27,874 nt of DNA from JAGZHZ01 sp965150505 (GCA_965150505.1 CBCTVZ010000019.1:1-27874); one strand, 5' to 3'; shown: positions 6,905-15,249, counted from the stretch's first letter. The notes: generated by a model not told the origin, from the letters alone. Numbers and translations are program-made.

Positions 6905-7013
6905 CTTTTTATTTTCTGTGAGGTAAATTTATTTTTTCAAGAAAGAGAGGAAAAGAGACAGAATAATAAAGATGCGTTCTGTCATCCATATGATTTAAGA
7001 AAAAATTTTGAAA

Positions 7014-7086
7014 ATAAAAAAATGAGCCTAAAGCCCATGTAAGGTCCCTAGTTTTGTTTATAGACAGGATGGTCACGAACTGTCTG
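7014..7086 (-). promoter_or_regulatory. preQ1-I riboswitch with transcription terminator
   Basis: On the minus strand AGACAG and CTGTCT form stem P1, closing a loop TTCGTGACCATC. An A-rich tail ATAAACAAAACTAGG (about 7048-7062) follows, the compact layout of class I preQ1 aptamers (hairpin plus A-rich tail folding back as a pseudoknot). The tail is followed by ATGGGC/GCTCAT (7022-7038) and seven Ts, an intrinsic terminator. Binding of preQ1 would sequester the tail and favour termination, shutting off queL-yhhQ when preQ1 is plentiful. Class assignment is by eye. Confidence 0.85.
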
Positions 7087-7100
7087 AATAAATCGAACCG

Positions 7101-7129
7101 ATTATATCAAAAGGATGTCGAAAATGCAA
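7101..7129 (-). promoter_or_regulatory. Promoter of the preQ1 leader/queL-yhhQ operon
   Basis: Minus strand -35 TTGCAT (7124-7129), 17-bp spacer, -10 TATAAT (7101-7106). The start would fall a few nucleotides before the riboswitch aptamer. Confidence 0.8.
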
Positions 7130-7151
7130 GTAAAAAATTTATAGAAAAGAG

Positions 7152-7181
7152 CTGACAGAAGTGTTTGATCTCTGGTATACT
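7152..7181 (+). promoter_or_regulatory. Promoter of the TPR lipoprotein-hflX operon
   Basis: -35 CTGACA (7152-7157), 18-bp spacer, -10 TATACT (7176-7181), about 30 nt before the start codon. Divergent from the queL promoter 25 nt away. Confidence 0.65.
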
Positions 7182-7211
7182 AATCCGAGAATAAGATGGC
7201 GGAGGAATGGA

Positions 7212-8258
7212 ATGGTGAAAAAATGGAAAATACTTTTAATATTGGCATGTTCTTTTGCTTTGTCCGGATGTACAAAGACACCGAAGAGTACGGAAAATAT
7301 TGATCAGGGAAATCTTTCTCTGGGAAAAGGATATTATGAGGAAGCTCTGGGAAGCTTTCAGACTGCATTAAATGCGCTGGAAGATTTGGTGCAGGCTTAC
7401 CGTGGAGAAGGAATTGCCTATATGGGACTTGGAAATTATGAAGAAGCAGTAACTTCTTTTACAAATGCCTTAAATGCCACAAAGCCAGATCAGGCAGAAG
7501 TAATCCAAGATTTGCGGATGTATAAGGCATCAGCGCAGTATCAGATGGGAGAATATGAGGGATGTAAAGTGACCTGTACAGAACTTCTGGCAGTAGAAGA
7601 ATTATATGAACCATATTATCTTAGAGGCGCATGTAAAATGGAAGAAGGACAGGAAAAAGAAGCGGAGGCAGATTTTGATCAGGCAGTCCGTCTAAATCCA
7701 AAAGACTATAATCTGTACTTAAATATTTATGAAATATATAAAGAAAAGAACCTTTCTTCTGATGCAGGGAAATATCTGGAGCAGGCATTGACAATAGGCG
7801 GAGAGGAAGCAGAAGACTTATATCAAAGAGGCAGAATTTATTATTATCTTGGAAACTATGAAAAGGCAAAGGAACAGCTTTCAGGGGCGGCTTTACAAAG
7901 TCATGGATCTGCCATTTTGCTGTTAAGTCAGGTCAATATTGAGACAGGGGATGTCGAAAGCGCACAGACTCTGGCACAGCAATATTTGACGGAAATAGGG
8001 GAGACTCCGCAGGTTTATAACGTGATGGCGCTTGTCTATTTGGCGCAGGATCAATACGATGCCGCACTGGAACAGATTAACAAAGGTCTGGCGCTTGGAA
8101 TGGAAGATGGAAAACAGGATTTATTGTTTAATGAGATTGTTGCATATGAGAAAAAGCTGGATTTTCAGACAGCAAAGGCGAAAGCTGAGACATATGTATC
8201 CTTGTATCCGTCCGACAAGCAAGGACAGAAAGAATATGAATTTTTATCGACACGATAA
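7212..8258 (+). CDS. TPR-repeat lipoprotein
   Basis: 348-residue exported protein anchored by lipid. MVKKWKILLILACSFALSGC is a lipoprotein signal with lipobox LSGC (Cys20). The mature part is a chain of tetratricopeptide repeats from about 30 to 345: N-L-G-Y-A-L units such as GKGYYEEALGSFQTAL, GLGNYEEAVTSFTNAL, GQEKEAEADFDQAVRLNP and AQDQYDAALEQINKGL. TPRs bind proteins; the partner is unknown. The start at 7212 is chosen because GGAGG lies 6 nt upstream and the signal peptide begins there; the longer frame from 7161 adds charged residues before the signal. hflX begins 30 nt downstream, probably co-transcribed, but no functional link is evident. Confidence 0.85.
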   Translation: MVKKWKILLILACSFALSGCTKTPKSTENIDQGNLSLGKGYYEEALGSFQTALNALEDLVQAYRGEGIAYMGLGNYEEAVTSFTNALNATKPDQAEVIQDLRMYKASAQYQMGEYEGCKVTCTELLAVEELYEPYYLRGACKMEEGQEKEAEADFDQAVRLNPKDYNLYLNIYEIYKEKNLSSDAGKYLEQALTIGGEEAEDLYQRGRIYYYLGNYEKAKEQLSGAALQSHGSAILLLSQVNIETGDVESAQTLAQQYLTEIGETPQVYNVMALVYLAQDQYDAALEQINKGLALGMEDGKQDLLFNEIVAYEKKLDFQTAKAKAETYVSLYPSDKQGQKEYEFLSTR

Positions 8259-8288
8259 AAGGATACGGAGGGCAGAGAGCAGAAAATT

Positions 8289-9536
8289 ATGGCAGAACTT
8301 TATGATATCACAGATACAGTAGAAAAAGTAATTTTAATCGGAGTAAGCACTGGCGACAGCGATATGATGAAAGAATCTTTAGATGAATTGGAAGAATTGG
8401 CAGACACTGCCGGCGCTGTCACAGTTGGAAAAGTTATTCAAAATCTGCCGCAGATTCAGCAAGGCACTTATATTGGAACAGGAAAAATAGCAGAGATTTC
8501 CAACATGATTGCAGAGACAGGGGCGACAGGCGTGATTTGTGATGATGAACTTTCACCGGCACAGCTAAAAAATCTGGAAGAAGGTCTTGGAACGAAAGTG
8601 ATGGACAGAACGTTGCTGATTCTCGATATTTTTGCGGCGCGCGCTTCGACAAGCGAAGGAAAGATTCAAGTAGAGCTGGCACAGTTAAAATATCGTCTGG
8701 CAAGACTGGTCGGTCTTAGAAGTTCTCTCTCAAGACTGGGAGGCGGAATCGGAACGAGAGGACCTGGAGAAAAGAAACTGGAGATGGATCGACGTTTGAT
8801 CAAAGATCGAATCGCTCAGCTCAACCGAGAGCTTGCCGAGGTAAAAAAACACAGAGAAGTAATTCGTTCAAAAAGAAGCAGAGACCATGTGTCAGTGGCA
8901 GCGATTGTGGGCTATACAAATGCAGGAAAATCAACGTTGCTGAATAAAATGACAGGAGCTGGCGTTCTGGAAGAAGATAAATTGTTTGCAACGCTTGATC
9001 CTACGACAAGAATGTTAGAGTTAGAGAGCGGACAAGAAATTTTGATGACAGATACCGTTGGATTTATCCGTAAACTGCCGCATCATCTGATTGATGCGTT
9101 TCGCAGTACGCTGGAGGAAGCAAAATATGCAGATATGATTCTGCATGTAGTCGATGCTTCCAATCCACAGATGGAAGTCCAGATGGCAGTTGTATATGAC
9201 ACCTTAAAAAAATTGGGCGTTTATGATAAGCCGGTGATCACTGTGTTTAACAAGCAGGACAAAGTGACACAGCAGGAGACGCTTCGTGATTTTAAGGCAG
9301 ATCACATTTTGAAAATTTCAGCAAAGACAGGGGAAGGCCTCGAAGAATTAAAACGTGTGTTGGAACAGGTGCTGAAGGAGAAACAGATTTTAATTGAACG
9401 TGTCTATCCTTATAATGAAGCGGGCAAGATTCAGCAAATCCGAAAATTTGGTCAGCTTTTAGTGGAAGAGTATCAGGCAGATGGCATCTATGTGAAAGCA
9501 TATGTGCCGACTGATTTATATGGCAGCGTATGCTAA
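8289..9536 (+). CDS. hflX: GTPase HflX, ribosome-associated
   Basis: 415-residue GTPase that binds the 50S subunit and splits stalled or stress-arrested ribosomes. The N-terminal HflX domain (about 10-195) holds GTYIGTGKIAEI, VICDDELSPAQLKNLE and the glycine-rich GGGIGTRGPGEKKLE segment (151-164). The G domain follows: P-loop GYTNAGKST (208-216), DPTTR switch I, DTVGF (G3) and NKQDK (G4). Length is normal for the family. The ATG is 30 nt after the lipoprotein stop. The C-terminal domain ends in YVPTDLYG. Confidence 0.95.
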   Translation: MAELYDITDTVEKVILIGVSTGDSDMMKESLDELEELADTAGAVTVGKVIQNLPQIQQGTYIGTGKIAEISNMIAETGATGVICDDELSPAQLKNLEEGLGTKVMDRTLLILDIFAARASTSEGKIQVELAQLKYRLARLVGLRSSLSRLGGGIGTRGPGEKKLEMDRRLIKDRIAQLNRELAEVKKHREVIRSKRSRDHVSVAAIVGYTNAGKSTLLNKMTGAGVLEEDKLFATLDPTTRMLELESGQEILMTDTVGFIRKLPHHLIDAFRSTLEEAKYADMILHVVDASNPQMEVQMAVVYDTLKKLGVYDKPVITVFNKQDKVTQQETLRDFKADHILKISAKTGEGLEELKRVLEQVLKEKQILIERVYPYNEAGKIQQIRKFGQLLVEEYQADGIYVKAYVPTDLYGSVC

Positions 9537-9623
9537 AAAAGCAGACAGAAGCGGTATGCGGAAAACATCACTTTTTGAAGAAAAAAGATGTGCGCTAAAA
9601 AATGAAGAGGAGAAAAAAAGTTG

Positions 9624-9660
9624 AATTTTCAAGAAAAACAAAGAGCAGATCTTGAAAATT
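9624..9660. repeat. Perfect 11-bp inverted repeat downstream of hflX
   Basis: AATTTTCAAGA (9624-9634) and TCTTGAAAATT (9650-9660) are perfectly complementary with a 15-nt loop. There is no T-run on the plus strand, but TTTTTTT follows on the minus strand. It may be a weak 3' end for the hflX transcript. The remainder of 9537-9690 is purine-rich with no gene seen. Confidence 0.45.
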
Positions 9661-9697
9661 TATGACCAAGAGAAAAAAACCATCAAAATGAAATGAG

Positions 9698-9743
9698 ACA
9701 CTATATCTTGTGTGATGTATATAAAATATACAAGATATGGTGT
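9698..9743. promoter_or_regulatory. Tandem NrdR boxes upstream of nrdD
   Basis: Two 16-bp elements, ACACTATATCTTGTGT (9698-9713) and, inverted, ACACCATATCTTGTAT (9728-9743), lie 30 bp centre to centre. They match the NrdR consensus acaCwAtATaTwGtgt at nearly all positions and the family's usual ~31-bp phasing. NrdR represses ribonucleotide reductase genes when dATP is high. Because the copies are inverted they also form a hairpin followed by TCTTTTCT, so a terminator role for upstream transcription is possible. Confidence 0.75.
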
Positions 9744-9751
9744 CTTTTCTG

Positions 9752-9780
9752 TTGACTGACTATAGAAATTTTGCTAAAAT
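9752..9780 (+). promoter_or_regulatory. Promoter of nrdD
   Basis: -35 TTGACT (9752-9757), 17-bp spacer, -10 TAAAAT (9775-9780), starting 9 bp after the second NrdR box. The untranslated leader is about 120 nt. Confidence 0.75.
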
Positions 9781-9907
9781 GGGATAAGCCACCAGTGATA
9801 AAGTTCTTGATTCTATGTGAAGTCTGAAGAGTGGACGGACTGTCTCACATGGCAAAAACGCTGGTATGATAAAGAGAATAAAAAGAATGGGTAAGGAGAA
9901 ATCGACT

Positions 9908-12271
9908 ATGTTCAAAGTGATAAAACGAGATGGGGAGATTGCAGAGTTTGATCTAAAAAAAATCAGTTCTGCGATAGAGAAAGCATTTGAGGCAACAGAT
10001 ACGAACTACAATACCGATATGATTGAATTACTCTCTTTAAGAGTGACTTCTGATTTTCAAAAACAGATTAAAAAAGATGCGATTGATGTGGAAGCGATTC
10101 AGGACAGTGTGGAGCATGTACTGGTACAGACTGGTTATGCGGCGGTAGCAAAAGCGTATATCCTTTACCGGAAACAGAGAGAAAAAATCAGAAATATGAA
10201 ATCTACGATTCTGGACTATAAAGATATCGTAAACAGTTATGTAAAAGTGGAAGACTGGCGTGTGAAAGAAAATTCTACCGTGACCTATTCTGTGGGCGGA
10301 TTGATTTTAAGTAACTCTGGAGCGGTTACAGCAAATTACTGGCTGTCTGAGATCTATGATGAGGAGATTGCAAATGCACATCGAAATGCGGACATCCATC
10401 TTCATGATCTTTCTATGCTGACTGGATACTGTGCAGGATGGTCGTTAAAACAGTTGATCAAAGAGGGTCTGGGAGGAATCAATGGAAAGATTACTTCTTC
10501 TCCGGCAAAGCATCTGTCTGTTTTATGTAATCAGATGGTAAACTTTTTAGGAATTATGCAGAATGAGTGGGCAGGAGCGCAGGCCTTTTCTTCTTTTGAC
10601 ACGTATTTAGCGCCGTTTGTAAAGGCAGATCATCTAAGTTATCAGGAAGTAAAAAAATGTATTGAATCCTTTATCTATGGAGTCAACACACCGAGTCGCT
10701 GGGGAACACAAGCGCCATTCTCCAATATTACATTAGACTGGACTGTTCCAAACGATCTCGCAGAGCTTCCGGCGATTGTAGGCGGAAAGGAAATGGATTT
10801 CTGCTATAAAGATTGTAAAAAAGAGATGGATATGGTCAACCGCGCTTTTATTGAGACGATGATTGAAGGCGATGCAAATGGAAGAGGATTCCAGTATCCA
10901 ATCCCAACGTATTCCATCACAAAAGATTTTGACTGGTCTGATACAGAGAATAATCGTCTTTTATTTGAGATGACTTCAAAATATGGAACACCATATTTTT
11001 CTAACTATATCAACAGCGACATGGAGCCGAGCGATGTGCGCAGTATGTGCTGTCGTTTGAGACTGGATTTGAGAGAGCTGAGAAAGAAGACAGGAGGATT
11101 CTTCGGATCAGGGGAAAGTACAGGCTCAATCGGCGTTGTGACAATCAATATGCCAAGAATTGCATATCTGTCAAAGACACCGGAAGAGTTTTATAAACGA
11201 TTAGATCATATGATGGACATTGCAGCGCGGTCTTTAAAAATCAAGAGAACCGTTGTGAGCAAATTGTTGGAGGAAGGGTTGTATCCATATACAAAACGAT
11301 ATCTTGGAAACTTTGACAATCATTTTTCAACGATTGGTCTTGTCGGAATGAATGAAGCTGGTTTAAATGCAGCTTGGCTTGGAAAAGATCTGACTCATCC
11401 AGAGACAGAGAAATTTACAAGAGATGTTTTAAATCACATGAGAGAACGCCTTGTGATTTATCAGGAAGAGTATGGCGATCTGTATAATCTGGAAGCAACG
11501 CCGGCTGAATCGACAGCGTATCGTCTGGCAAAACATGACCGTGACCGATATCCGGATATCAAAACCGCTGGCAAAGAGAATGATGTGCCATATTATACAA
11601 ACAGTTCCCATCTTCCTGTGGATTATACAGAAGATATCTTTTCAGCGCTTGATATTCAGGATGAATTGCAGACATTGTATACTTCTGGAACGGTATTCCA
11701 CGCATTTTTAGGTGAAAAACTTCCAGACTGGAAAGCGGCGGCATCTCTGGTGCGCAAAATTGCAGAGAATTATAAACTGCCATATTATACGCTCTCCCCA
11801 ACGTATTCCGTCTGCAAGGAACATGGATATTTGGCCGGAGAACATTTTACTTGTCCAAAATGCGGACAGACGGCAGAGGTTTACAGCAGAATCACGGGAT
11901 ATTATCGACCTGTACAGAACTGGAATGATGGAAAAACGCAGGAATATAAAAACAGAAAAGTATATGATATGGAACATTCTCATTTGAATCCAATACCGAG
12001 AAGCGTCATTACAATGAAAGAAGATGAGATTGAATTTAAACCGATGGATTCTGTAAAATATCTGTTTACGACAAAGACATGTCCAAACTGTAAGATTGCA
12101 AAACAGATGCTCAAAGAAGAGACGTATCAGGTAATTGATGCGGAGGAAAACAGAGAGCTTGTGTCAAAATATGGCATTATGCAAGCGCCTACACTTGTGG
12201 TGATTGAGAATGGAAAAATGAACAAATATGTAAATGCTTCCAATATCAAGCGTTATGTTGATCATAAATAA
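9908..12271 (+). CDS. nrdD: Anaerobic (class III) ribonucleoside-triphosphate reductase with fused redoxin domain
   Basis: 787 residues; reduces NTPs to dNTPs by a glycyl radical, giving DNA precursors without oxygen. An N-terminal ATP-cone (about 1-92, VIKRDGEIAEFD) senses ATP/dATP. In the catalytic barrel, the Cys in TGYCAGWS and the Cys pair in DVRSMCCRLRLD fit the substrate-site cysteines. Near the end CKEHGYL/CPKC forms the zinc site and RITGY (661-665) carries the radical glycine. Residues about 717-787 form a glutaredoxin/thioredoxin-like domain with CPNC (725-728) and QAPTLVV, an unusual fusion. Start at 9908 has AAGGAG 9 nt upstream; the longer frame from 9866 precedes the ATP-cone. 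No activase nrdG follows in this window. Confidence 0.96.
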   Translation: MFKVIKRDGEIAEFDLKKISSAIEKAFEATDTNYNTDMIELLSLRVTSDFQKQIKKDAIDVEAIQDSVEHVLVQTGYAAVAKAYILYRKQREKIRNMKSTILDYKDIVNSYVKVEDWRVKENSTVTYSVGGLILSNSGAVTANYWLSEIYDEEIANAHRNADIHLHDLSMLTGYCAGWSLKQLIKEGLGGINGKITSSPAKHLSVLCNQMVNFLGIMQNEWAGAQAFSSFDTYLAPFVKADHLSYQEVKKCIESFIYGVNTPSRWGTQAPFSNITLDWTVPNDLAELPAIVGGKEMDFCYKDCKKEMDMVNRAFIETMIEGDANGRGFQYPIPTYSITKDFDWSDTENNRLLFEMTSKYGTPYFSNYINSDMEPSDVRSMCCRLRLDLRELRKKTGGFFGSGESTGSIGVVTINMPRIAYLSKTPEEFYKRLDHMMDIAARSLKIKRTVVSKLLEEGLYPYTKRYLGNFDNHFSTIGLVGMNEAGLNAAWLGKDLTHPETEKFTRDVLNHMRERLVIYQEEYGDLYNLEATPAESTAYRLAKHDRDRYPDIKTAGKENDVPYYTNSSHLPVDYTEDIFSALDIQDELQTLYTSGTVFHAFLGEKLPDWKAAASLVRKIAENYKLPYYTLSPTYSVCKEHGYLAGEHFTCPKCGQTAEVYSRITGYYRPVQNWNDGKTQEYKNRKVYDMEHSHLNPIPRSVITMKEDEIEFKPMDSVKYLFTTKTCPNCKIAKQMLKEETYQVIDAEENRELVSKYGIMQAPTLVVIENGKMNKYVNASNIKRYVDHK

Positions 12272-12353
12272 TTTCTCAAAAAGATGAAAGCGGTCTTTTC
12301 AGTATGCTATCTCGTTATCTATAAGTAATTTCAAAAAGCAGAAAAAAGAATAG

Positions 12354-12407
12354 AAAAAGATGCTGCATCACATTCCAAAAGGAATTGATATGCAGCATCT
12401 TTTTTTA
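12354..12407. terminator. Strong bidirectional terminator between nrdD and csp
   Basis: AAAAAGATGCTGCAT (12354-12368) pairs with ATGCAGCATCTTTTT (12390-12404). An inner ATTCC-AAAA-GGAAT hairpin is present and there are T-runs on both strands between two convergent genes. Confidence 0.88.
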
Positions 12408-12432
12408 CGCTAGAAATAAATTTATCTGAAAA

Positions 12433-12633
12433 TTATTCTTTAACTACGTTTACAGCCTGCATTCCGCGTGGGCCTTCTGTTAAATCATAAGAAACAGCCT
12501 GTCCTTCTTCCAGGGATTTGAAGCCTTCTCCAGCAATACCTGAGAAATGTACGAATACATCTCCTCCATCTTCTCCTGTGATGAATCCGTATCCTTTTTC
12601 TGCGCTAAACCATTTTACTGTACCTTTGTTCAT
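12433..12633 (-). CDS. Cold-shock protein, CspA family
   Basis: 66-residue single OB-fold RNA chaperone that melts mRNA structure, often at low temperature. MNKGTVKWFSAEKGYGFI carries RNP1 (KGYGFI, 13-18) and VFVHF is RNP2 (26-30). The C-terminus GPRGMQAVNVV is typical. The ATG at 12633 is chosen because GGAGG lies 7 nt upstream; an in-frame ATG 18 nt earlier overlaps that site. Its promoter is a perfect TTGACA-17-TATAAT, followed by a 130-nt leader with a long helix that may control expression. Confidence 0.94.
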   Translation of the reverse strand: MNKGTVKWFSAEKGYGFITGEDGGDVFVHFSGIAGEGFKSLEEGQAVSYDLTEGPRGMQAVNVVKE

Positions 12634-12665
12634 TGTGGTACCTCCATTCAAATAATAAAACTGAT

Positions 12666-12743
12666 GATAAAAAATTCACCAGCTATTAAAGATTACATAG
12701 GTTTAAGGAAGTGTCCAATATAATCTCTAATAACTAGTGAATT
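12666..12743 (-). promoter_or_regulatory. Structured csp leader: 26-bp helix followed by a T-run
   Basis: In the minus transcript, the arms (12743 to 12718 and 12698 to 12673) pair over 26 consecutive positions with no mismatch, counting four G-U wobbles. The loop is 19 nt and the 3' arm runs into TTTTTTATC. This resembles an intrinsic terminator/attenuator in the untranslated leader, 35-40 nt before the start codon. AT-rich pairing could make it temperature-sensitive. Confidence 0.6.
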
Positions 12744-12775
12744 ATTCAACATCCAATAAATCTTGTTGCATCCTA

Positions 12776-12804
12776 ATTATATCTTCTGGAAATCGTATTG
12801 TCAA
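12776..12804 (-). promoter_or_regulatory. Consensus promoter of csp
   Basis: Minus strand TTGACA (12799-12804), 17-bp spacer, TATAAT (12776-12781): a perfect sigma-A promoter giving a leader of about 130 nt. Confidence 0.88.
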
Positions 12805-12880
12805 GATATTTTCGCTATTCTCAATGTGATAAAAATGTTGAAAAATAGGGGGAAAAGTCGGAAGCTGACGAAGCAGAAGA

Positions 12881-12909
12881 TTGAGTTCACAAACGCAATG
12901 TGATATGAT
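12881..12909 (+). promoter_or_regulatory. Promoter of cca
   Basis: TTGAGT (12881-12886), 17-bp spacer, TATGAT (12904-12909), about 30 nt before the cca start. Confidence 0.65.
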
Positions 12910-12938
12910 AAGGCAAATGAAAGAAAAAGGGGAAAAAC

Positions 12939-14225
12939 ATGAAGATAGAGATAAAATTGCCTGATAAAGTAAGCCATATTTTAGAGACGTTACACCATGC
13001 TGGATATGAGGCGTATGCTGTGGGGGGCTGTGTCAGAGACTCTTTGATGGGAAGAGTTCCGGATGATTGGGATATCACTACTTCAGCGAAACCAGAAGAG
13101 ACAAAAAAGCTGTTTGATCGAACGATTGATACAGGAATTGAGCATGGAACAGTGACCGTTATGATCGATCATGAAGGATTTGAAGTGACAACGTATCGAA
13201 TTGACGGAGAATATACAGACAGCCGTCATCCAAAAGAGGTGTCTTTTACATCAAATCTCGTTGAAGACTTAAAACGAAGAGATTTTACAATCAATGCGAT
13301 GGCTTACAATGAGAAAGATGGTCTTGTAGATGAGTTTGACGGAATCAAGGATATGAAGGAAAAGAAGATTCGCTGTGTTGGAAATCCAGAAGAGCGATTT
13401 GCAGAAGACGCATTGAGAATTATGAGAGCCGTTCGTTTTGCGGCGCAGTTAGGATTTCAAATTGAGAAAGAGACGAGTGATGCCATTAAAAAATTAGCGC
13501 CTTCTTTGAGAGCAATCAGCGCAGAGCGTATCCAGACAGAACTTGTAAAATTGCTTGTATCGCAGAATCCTCAGTTGATCTGCCGTATCGTTGAACTTGG
13601 GATTGCAAAAACGATATTGCCGGAATTAGACGAGACTTTGTCCGATTTCACAAGCGTAAGAGAGGAGGAAAAAGAAAAGACACAAGAGAGATTTGAAGCG
13701 CTGAAACTTTACCCGAATGATAAAAGCATCCGACTGGCAGCCGTTTTTCAGATATTAGGAAAAGATGCGCAGGACAGCGCAGAGAAAACGAAAAAACTTT
13801 TGAAGAGATTGAAATTTGACAATGATACGATGAATAAGACAACGCATCTGATCCAATTTAAAGATATGGAGATTCCATTGAATAAGGCGGCAGTCAGAAA
13901 GGCAATTTATAAAACAGGGGAAGAAATTTTCCCAATATTATTAGAGTTTAGAAAAGCAAATGAAGAGGCAAAAAAAGAGATTGCGTCAGACAAAGAGAAC
14001 AAGAAAAAAGAAACTTGTCAGATCGAACAGCTATATGAGGAAATTATAAAAGCGGGAGATTGTCTCTCTTTAAAAACGCTTGCGGTGACAGGAAAAGATT
14101 TGATTGCAGCGGGGATGAAACCGGGAAAAGAGCTGGGAATTTGTCTGGAAAAGATGCTTTTGGATGTGTTAGAACATCCGGAGCATAATAACAAGGAATA
14201 CCTGTTATATTCTGTTTTACCATGA
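12939..14225 (+). CDS. cca: CCA tRNA nucleotidyltransferase / poly(A) polymerase family
   Basis: 428-residue class II nucleotidyltransferase that adds or repairs the 3' CCA of tRNAs. The head domain has GGCVRD (29-34) and the metal-binding DWDIT (43-47). RRDFTINAMAYN and EDALRIMRAVRFAAQLGF follow as neck motifs, then a helical body and tail to 428. AAGGGG precedes the ATG. Close to full length for Gram-positive Cca. The tRNA genes here do not encode CCA, so this enzyme would be needed for them. Members of the family can be specialised as A-adding, CC-adding or poly(A) enzymes; the full CCA role is most likely. Confidence 0.92.
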   Translation: MKIEIKLPDKVSHILETLHHAGYEAYAVGGCVRDSLMGRVPDDWDITTSAKPEETKKLFDRTIDTGIEHGTVTVMIDHEGFEVTTYRIDGEYTDSRHPKEVSFTSNLVEDLKRRDFTINAMAYNEKDGLVDEFDGIKDMKEKKIRCVGNPEERFAEDALRIMRAVRFAAQLGFQIEKETSDAIKKLAPSLRAISAERIQTELVKLLVSQNPQLICRIVELGIAKTILPELDETLSDFTSVREEEKEKTQERFEALKLYPNDKSIRLAAVFQILGKDAQDSAEKTKKLLKRLKFDNDTMNKTTHLIQFKDMEIPLNKAAVRKAIYKTGEEIFPILLEFRKANEEAKKEIASDKENKKKETCQIEQLYEEIIKAGDCLSLKTLAVTGKDLIAAGMKPGKELGICLEKMLLDVLEHPEHNNKEYLLYSVLP

Positions 14226-14265
14226 CATAAGATAGAGGGAACAGAGCCAAACAGGGGGAATCGAA

Positions 14266-15246
14266 GTGAATGAAAAAGGTCTGAAAATTTTAGAACAGTA
14301 TGATTTAACCGTATATAACAGCAGAAGAGGGAGAAATTCCTGGATCTGCGAGACAGATCGTGGATGGAAACTGGTGACAGAGTTTTCGGGAGCGCCTAAA
14401 AAATTGGAATTTCAAAATCAGGTACTTGCTCATCTAAAAGAGGAAGGATATCCTTTTGTGGATCTTGTGATGGAAAACAGAGAAGGAGAACTGTTTACGC
14501 AGGATCGTGAAGAGACAAGATATATTGTGAAAGACTGGTTTGAAGGAAAAGAATGCGATACGAAAAATGAAGAGGATATTTTAAATGCAGTGAAAAATCT
14601 TGCGCATCTCCATAAAATCCTCTGTTATATACCGCAAAAAGAATCACTTCGATATACGCAGATGCCTTTGGAAGAAGAGATCAGAAAACATAGCCGTCAG
14701 CTAAGAAAAGTATATGGTTTTGTCCGAAAAAGAAGAAAGAAAAATGTGTTTGAAGATCTGTTTCTGAATCATTTTTCAGAGTTTTTTGAAGAGGCAGAGG
14801 AGGCAGAACGATATGCGCAGAAAGAATTGGGCAAAACGTATCTGGAATCAAGCATCGAAAGAGGACAGCTTTGTCATGGAGAGTATAATCAGCACAATGT
14901 AATCATGAACAGAAATATGATTGCCACTACAAATTTTTATAAGTGTTGTTATGGAATGGCGATCAGTGATTTTGGCCAGTTTTTGAGAAAAATGATGGAA
15001 AAACAAAACTGGGATGTGAGAATGGGATTCCGTATGATAGAAGAGTATGATCGTGTGCGAACGATCTCAAAAGAAGAAAAAATATATCTGAAAATTTCCA
15101 TGATCTATCCGGAAAAATTTTTTAAACTGGTGAACTGTTACTATAATACAAATAAGGCGTGGGTTCCAGATAAAAACACTGAAAAGCTGGAAGCATTGAT
15201 CCAACAGCAGGAAAAAAGGAAAACGTTTTTGAAATTATTGGAATAA
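14266..15246 (+). CDS. CotS-like spore-coat kinase-fold protein
   Basis: 326 residues resembling CotS/aminoglycoside-phosphotransferase-fold proteins of spore formers. The C-lobe has LCHGEYNQHNVI (about 205-216), the place of HGD-x-x-x-x-N, and a later ISDFGQFL (DFG-like). The N-lobe WKLVTEFSG lacks an obvious ATP-binding glycine loop. Whether it is an active kinase is unclear. GTG start with GGGGGA about 6 nt upstream. It follows cca by 40 nt and is probably co-transcribed. Linked to sporulation by family only; no mother-cell sigma promoter is seen directly upstream. Confidence 0.7.
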   Translation: MNEKGLKILEQYDLTVYNSRRGRNSWICETDRGWKLVTEFSGAPKKLEFQNQVLAHLKEEGYPFVDLVMENREGELFTQDREETRYIVKDWFEGKECDTKNEEDILNAVKNLAHLHKILCYIPQKESLRYTQMPLEEEIRKHSRQLRKVYGFVRKRRKKNVFEDLFLNHFSEFFEEAEEAERYAQKELGKTYLESSIERGQLCHGEYNQHNVIMNRNMIATTNFYKCCYGMAISDFGQFLRKMMEKQNWDVRMGFRMIEEYDRVRTISKEEKIYLKISMIYPEKFFKLVNCYYNTNKAWVPDKNTEKLEALIQQQEKRKTFLKLLE

Positions 15247-15249
15247 ATA

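Noticed and set aside
6912..6994. Short minus-strand frame of about 26 codons in the queL leader
   Set aside because: No Shine-Dalgarno sequence before its ATG and no recognisable leader-peptide codon bias.
7161..7211. Upstream extension of the TPR lipoprotein frame
   Set aside because: It would start within the promoter and place charged residues before the signal peptide; GGAGG points to 7212.
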